The notes under the pieces are model-generated. The model did no database searches and was not told where the DNA came from. It saw only the letters and a program-made list of their open reading frames with translations. Shown here one piece after another: positions 58,181-64,000 of a DNA stretch of 64,000 nt. Numbering within the stretch: the stretch's first letter is position 1; the number at the start of each line of letters is the position of its first letter. Made by a program: the position numbers and the translations under genes. This stretch comes from Oenanthe sinensis (taxonomy: Eukaryota; Streptophyta; Magnoliopsida; Apiales; Apiaceae): assembly GCA_028671895.1 (NCBI GenBank), contig CM053800.1, positions 12,917,886-12,981,885 of the forward strand. Reading direction: 5' to 3'.

Positions 58181-61132
58181 TGTTATAATCGAATATAAGT
58201 ACTTAAAATATTATGGATTTACGGTACAAAATTCTACGACGAAATGTTTTCGAAATCAATCACACTTTGTAAGAAGGATTAAGTGATAAATGTTGGGTGA
58301 CAAATAATTACACCAAAGCCATGCAAACTAGAAGAGTTGGCAAGCGAATAGAAGTAACCAAATAAGTTAGATGGTAACTAAACCATGGGGAACCAAGTTC
58401 CCTAATTCATGGAAATTGGAGTATAATAAATCCCCCAAAAACATGGATTCAAGTACTTGCCTTAGACTTTGGTGTAGAAAATCTACCAAGGGCCATACTT
58501 GTTTATATACATACATATTATCCAACCAATACAATTAGCCAAAGAAATCAAAGTAGAGAAAATATCTCTCCTGCATTTCTTCTTCACCATTCAGCTCAAG
58601 CAAGAAAAAGGGAGAAAAAAGATTCAAAACCCAAGTTATACTCATCCATAAATCACCAAATGTTGACATTAGCTTCCATAATTAATAACTAAGATATATT
58701 AAAAATTTCATGGCCATCCAATTAGTATAGCATAGCCAAATCCTTGCTCAAAGATGAGGGTGAATAGTAACTCCGAAAATTACTAACTTGTTTATTGATT
58801 TTTCCTTGCAAGTTTGAGGATGATAAGCATAGATTAAGTCTACCTTAAGGCTTACAAGCTCTTGTTAGTATGTTTAATGATTCAAGAAAGGTATAAACAC
58901 TATCAACCCTTTGATTTACTTTTAGTTATAACCTTTAGTTTGAGTTATGTTTAAGTATATGTTGATTTAAGGAGTTTGGATATAAATGGTTGAATAATAT
59001 GGGTTGATGATGGTGACGAGTTCAAGAAGTTATAAACTGATTTTTTTTTTGTTAGAGACATTGGTTTGATGATTGGGTTATTGATTAATGGATTTAACAT
59101 AATTAAATTCAGGAATCGTTTTGTTTATAGCCGTCGTAATACCCATTTACTTTTAGACTCATTTTAACCAATAATCCCGAAATAAAAATATACAAGACTT
59201 TGTCACCACTGACCATGGTTGTGTAGATCATGTTTCATAGTTCATTTTGGTGCTTGAATAGTGTTATTTCGATTTACGATTTAGGATAAAAACTAGTAAA
59301 TTTGGGAAAATGAGTCCTTTGTCCAGTGCCAAACTTTTAATGAATTGTATTCTAGGCATTCTCTAGATTGTGCACGCGAAAATGGTGCGTCGATTCAGTT
59401 AACGGTTCGGGAGAAATCAAAGTTTTAGTGAAAGCGATGTAAATAGTAAAATTCTGTAGTTGACCTAATTGCTAAAATGCTTTTCACCGAGTTAAACTCA
59501 TGTGTTCCAAGTCAAAATATTTTTGATAATTATTACAAATACTCAAGAAGTCCCTTGAGGTGGTTTCGTATTTAATTATGAATTTTCTGATTTATTAAAA
59601 ATGTTGGAGTGCGAGTCATATAATAGTAATTCGCAAAAAAGTCACCTCTAGAGGAACTGTTTTGACGAGCCACTTTGGCCAGGATAAAAGGATAATTTTG
59701 AGTCATTTAAAACACAAAAGATGTTGATGAATAATATGACTATGTATTCGAGTGAAGGATTAGAATAAAAGTCATTGGCATGACAATTTTCGAAAGGTCA
59801 AGATAGACCCGAGGAGGTGAATGACGAGTAAGATAATTGTTAGTAAAATGAGTAAGAACAAATTGTAGTTGTCATAATTGGACTCGATATGCGATAATAC
59901 TTATTAGTAATATAAGTAGTTGATGAGATTAAGAGTACTAATCGAGATTATGATATCTATTGATAGAAAATCTTAAACGAGTGGGATTCTGAGAACGTAT
60001 CTTGGACTCCAGACAAGTTTTATAACCCTACGTTTTTACATATTAAAATATTTGCATTACTTAGTATGCAAGTTTTTGAAACCCATACTTTATGTACTGC
60101 TATTATATTTAAAAACTATTATTGTTTTGATATAACTGTTTATCGATATTACGAACTACTGTTTAATCTTTCGCAAACGTTTTGGTTTATATGTTGTAAG
60201 GTATTATAGATATATGCCGGTGTATACATAAAGGGTCTAAGAGTAAAGCGGGTTTTTGTATTTTCAAACATAGACCGGGAGTCGAAGTATTATTTTAAAT
60301 ATTGTCGTAACCCGGAAGTTGCCGGAGATAGATTATATTTTTATCGATTAAAAATATTCTAATATTTATATTTGGATATTTTTATTGATTAATATTTTAA
60401 ATAATGTTAATAAATATTATTTGAATATTTATTTAATTAATGAATATTATTTCAAATATTTATTTAAAAAGGAATTATTAATTGTTTATTACTTAATAAA
60501 TATTTATTAAATATTAAAAATTTAATTAAAAATTATTTAAAGTCTTAAACAATTATTTCAAATATTTTCTGACCATCAAAAAATTTATTTAAAAATAGTC
60601 GGGGCTCCCAAATAATTATTGCAGTATCTTGAACTGTGTACTTATTATATTTATGGGAGTTTAGCAAAGCTATAGTTGATGCTATTTTGCTAAATTATGA
60701 GTAATATTATTTCAAAACTATGAACATAATAAATTCATTAGGTTTTATCTCAAAAGGTTCGGAGGAAGTGTGAAAAAGTGGTAACACTATATTTGATAAT
60801 GTCTTATTTCACATAATGAACTAAATTATTCGAATTATATTCTTCTAAACTTCATGTTCAGTATAAATACTTTTAACAGAAAAATCCGACTATATGTATC
60901 GTCGAGCGATACTTTGATATGCTTACCCTATACTGTAGCCTTATGTTATACTATTGAGATAGTAGTCATTATCATATTCTTGGATGAGAGTCACATAGAT
61001 AATTGGGTGGATAATTTGCTGAGCATTTTTCCGCTCACTCTTGCTTTATATTAATTTTTTAGAGAGTGTGATAATACATTCGATTGGATCCATACTTCAA
61101 GGAAGGAAAGTAGGAGATTCATCTTTGAAATG
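58181..61132 (+). repeat. Long repeat, right copy, internally deleted
   Basis: Starts TGTTATAATCG and matches the left copy from 40254, lacking that copy's first ~280 bp. Smaller losses include ~240 bp near 59297 relative to left 41380-41630. At about 60618 it jumps to the equivalent of 57373, a ~1.0 kb deletion with ATTAT shared at the junction. No ORF of note. Confidence 0.75.
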
Positions 61133-61868
61133 TTTCTAGTCGTTATCATACCAAAGCAGGTATCGAATTTCTTGTTAGCTCGGTTGAAAAAGTTTTTGCT
61201 ATGACACAACAAACAAGTGACAGGAGTCTAAATCTGTTATCAGACTGTTAATAGAGTTCCAATGTTAAATCAAGTAGGTTGTGAGTTCCTAAGTACAATG
61301 ATGATGATAAATTGTTTGTCTATCGGAAGCAAAAATTCTTCACTCACCCGCCGTACTGCGCACCCCTTCTTGACGATTCTTCGATTCTTAGGGATTCTCG
61401 GAGATTCTTATATTGGTTAATTAATTAAGTAATTAGTTAATTTCTTAGTCACTTAAACACTTCATAATGTGTCACTTGTGTCTTTAAGTAATTATTATAT
61501 TAATAGTTAAAGATAATAAACTTATTTATATGACTATTTAGTTTAATTTGAATACTACTCTTGAAATATATATTTAAAATAATTTAAAATTGGCCGAATC
61601 CCGCCGCACCCGTATACCCATATTTTTTGATTTGCCGAATTCTCGTATCCTCGTATCGCGCAACCCCGCACCCGCAATCATGATTCTTAGGTCGATGCAC
61701 CTATTTCTCTGCACTATGTTGCTCCTTATTCTTACTCTGTTATGGGATCAATCAGACCCCTCAGTTTTGATCATATATACTCTTTACTCATTGCACATTC
61801 TTAAACTACCCCGTAAATGTAGATGACTTCGACGACTCGAGGGGAATACTAGCTCTCCAAACAATTTG
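61133..61868. other. Spacer, no gene recognised
   Basis: Holds two short C- and CG-richer islands (near 61345-61365 and 61595-61690, words such as CCGCCGCACCCGTA and TATCGCGCAACCCCGC) in otherwise A+T-rich sequence. The 78-codon ORF at 61590 has no domain pattern. Confidence 0.45.
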
Positions 61869-62448
61869 TGTTAGAAAATGGAAAGTTTAAGACATATTTT
61901 TTATATGTTCTTGATGTAATTTCCGGAAACTAACTGATGGAAGTTGTTCCTTGCTATGAGGACTTAAACTTTCATGTTTGGATCTAAGACATTTTCTTAG
62001 TGTAATCCATAAAGAAATTGAGTTGAAGTTGCTTGTTTGAAATGGGTTATGTGGGGTTTGTCCCACATTGAATTTGTAAAGGAAGGATAATAAGTTTATA
62101 TAGCATCTTGTGTTAGTGTTGTTTACAACTACTAGTGTAAGTAGAATGCTTATGTCACATGATGCTATTGAGTACTTTATATCTTTTAATTACAAATTTA
62201 TTTGATTTATTTATATTGATTATTTAATATTAATATTAAATATATTGAGTAAGGATTATTTAAATAATCAGACTCTATATATATATTGTAATATTAATAT
62301 TACTTAATCTGAATAATATAAGTAACAAATAAAACCCATCTTGCAAAACTCTATTTTCTTTGAAAAACTCTACATCCCACATCGAGTAGAATAAGAGAAG
62401 AGCAACTCAAGATGCCTATATATTGAGGCGTGCACATCTAATTGAGCA

Positions 62449-62672
62449 TAGCATCTAGCTTGTGTGCCTCTTGCTTGTACCTTGCATAGTTAAAAATAAA
62501 TTGCATAGGTTGTTGGGCAAATTGAGGTGAGCATCTAGCTTGTGTGCCTCTTGCTTGTACCTTGCATAGTTAAAAATAATTTGCATAGGTTGTCGGGCAA
62601 AGTGAGTTGTGCCTCTTTCTCCTACCTAGCATATATAAAGTGCATAGGTTTTTTGGGCGAACTGAGGTGCTA
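62449..62672 (+). repeat. ~80-bp leader repeat, two full and one partial copy
   Basis: GCATCTAGCTTGTGTGCCTC begins at 62449 and 62529 with near-identical 77-bp continuations ending GGGCAAA(T/G)TGAG. A third, diverged copy (GTGCCTCTTTCTCCTACC .. GGGCGAACTGAGG) follows. Confidence 0.9.
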
Positions 62673-63067
62673 GTCGCTGTTGAGTACTACGTATCTGTGG
62701 ACGAAGTGCTCTGTGCTGTTTTATCCTGGAAGTGATATTGCTGCAACCCAACACAGCGTAGTGGGGCAATAATCTCTTCAAGAACAGTCAAGACTTCTAG
62801 CAAGGCTTGGCGACTCAGCTGTTCTATTAGTTCTTTCAGTGTATGCGATAAAGCTTCTGTTAGAGCTAAGTTTTCGATCTTTTCTCTTGTCATTACAGTT
62901 ACTAATTCATATATCTTGTTTTTACCTTCGTGCTTGTTTTGTTAATTGGTTTAATCTGCCTGTTCTTGTTTAATAATTTATATAACTGCCCCATTGTTGT
63001 GTGTAGTTTTTAATTACGATCCATCAATCTTGAAGAGATTAACTGTTATATATTGTTAATTAACAAG

Positions 63068-64000
63068 ATGGTTAACGAAACTGAAACTCCTGTTGTTGAT
63101 GCTACTGGTTCTGTGTCTGGGGTTATTGCATCTGCCATTGATTGGGCTACGTACCGTTTCCCACAGCCTATTGATTTGTCTGGTATGCCTGAGAAGTTCA
63201 GCGGTGGTGCTGGCTTTTCTCGTTGACAGAAAAAGATGAAGTTATGGTTAACGGGTAAGGGTCTATGGCCGGTGGTGCAGTATGATCCTCCTGTTGTGAA
63301 TCAAGAGCAGGCTGACTCTATTAAGGTTTATGCCTTGTGGGCTGAAAAGGATGGAGTGGCAAGGGCTGCTATTTTGGCAGCCTTAGCAAACACTCTATTC
63401 GATGTTTATTCATCGGATGCCTTCACTGCTAAACTCTTATGGGAGAAGCTGGACCAAACCCACAATACTGACTCTCAGGGTCTGGAAAAGTATAGTGTGG
63501 CAAGGTTCCTTGATTTCAAGCTGGTGGATAATAAATCCATGACTGAGCAGGTGCATGAATTTGAGATGTTGGTACATGCTTTGAAGGAGTCTGGAATGGA
63601 CCTTCCTGAGAAGTTTCAGGTTATGTCGGTGATTGAAAAGCTCCCGAAGTCTTGGGAAGAGTTTGCTCTCTCCCTGAAAAGACAGAAAGGAGATATCACC
63701 TGGACTAACTTGATGTTGGACATCTCTGTGCAGGAACAACACAAGTCCAAACAGGGACATGTGATGCCTGCTGAACATGGGAGTTCGAAGGTGAACGTAG
63801 TGACTGTTGGACAGAAAAGAAAGTCTGTCACTAAGAAGGAGAATAACAAGCCTAAAAATGACAAGAACAAGGCTAAGAAACCAAAGGCAAACAAACCATG
63901 TTGGTCTTGTGGACAGGTTGGTCATTGGAGCAAGGACTGTCCTACTAAGAAAGCGAAGAAATCTAATGTGGTAGCACATACTAATACTGTGCTTGCAACC
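63068..64000 (+). pseudogene. Copia gag with one in-frame stop, C-terminus outside window
   Basis: ATG at 63068, preceded by AACAAG. The N-terminal domain has DLSGMPEKFSGGAGFSR, then TGA at 63224-63226 where relatives have Trp (RW followed by KM). Beyond it the frame is open to the window edge: WLTGKGLWPV, AILAALANTLFDVY, LWEKLDQTH, FEMLVHALKESGM, VIEKLPKSWEEF, a Lys-rich stretch and a CCHC knuckle CWSCGQVGHWSKDC (about 63898-63940, C-x2-C-x4-H-x4-C). This is the capsid/nucleocapsid of a copia element. One TGG-to-TGA change is the only visible defect. The 180- and 92-codon minus-strand ORFs here are shadows. Confidence 0.9.

Larger units (their letters stand above)
61869..64000 (+). mobile_element. 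Ty1/copia element, 5' part, running off the right edge
   Basis: An LTR/leader-like region (TGTTAGAAAATGG at about 61870; TATA-like GCCTATATATTGAGG at 62415-62429; leader repeats) leads to a copia gag at 63068. No TGGTATCAGAGC primer site is visible and the LTR end was not fixed. The pol region lies outside the window. Confidence 0.7.

Noticed and set aside
61330..61700. C-rich islands as exons of a host gene
   Set aside because: No frame stays open with a recognisable protein, and no splice-consistent structure was found.
63437..63979. 180-codon minus-strand ORF
   Set aside because: Shadow of the copia gag on the plus strand, which has clear capsid and CCHC motifs.

Overview
This 64 kb window is nuclear DNA of a flowering plant, probably a eudicot with a large repeat-rich genome. 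The evidence is A+T-rich sequence, no operons, GT-AG introns, and plant-type Ty1/copia and Ty3/gypsy LTR retrotransposons nested in one another. I found no intact host housekeeping gene, no tRNA or rRNA gene and no CRISPR. The only plausible non-retrotransposon gene is a small GRF zinc-finger gene fragment at about 38.9-39.3 kb. The species cannot be fixed from the sequence alone.

Layout. 1-3537: minus-strand copia element with gag, integrase and RNase H pieces and most of the RT missing. Its 3' LTR runs off the window through a (TA)n tract. 3538-7012: old A+T-rich sequence with a possible LTR fragment and one broken ORF. 7018-7632: a clean solo LTR with target-site duplication (TSD) GGTAT. 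7790-12372: copia-like remnants with a long decayed coiled-coil ORF and a 3' LTR carrying about 17 copies of a CGAGAAGT motif. 13969-35913: a complete 21.9 kb gypsy insertion on the minus strand (TSD GCAAG), of Tat-lineage type: TGGCGCC primer site, a second RNase H and an antisense intron-bearing extra ORF. It lacks the integrase core. Its RT is split by a 12,765-bp plus-strand element (19640-32404, TSD CATCT) that has 1460-bp LTRs differing at two sites, an intact primer site and polypurine tract, and essentially no coding capacity.

35919-39973: A+T-rich sequence, a possible Mutator-like (MULE) fragment and the GRF gene. 39974-43016 plus 56448-57889: one copy of a roughly 4.5 kb repeat whose second, internally deleted copy lies at 58181-61132. 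Inside the first copy sits 43017-56447, a 13.4 kb second Tat-type gypsy element on the minus strand (TSD GAAGT), also with an antisense extra ORF, plus a 43-bp minisatellite. Its integrase catalytic glutamate codon reads lysine. 61133-64000: spacer, then the leader and gag of another copia element running off the right edge.

How it fits together. No gene set here forms a working host pathway. The history is one of successive insertions. The most interesting object is the very young non-coding element, which carries every terminal signal needed for trans-mobilisation, a homogeneous 120-bp hairpin-forming tandem array just after its primer site, and reiterated polypurine-tract-like motifs before its 3' LTR.
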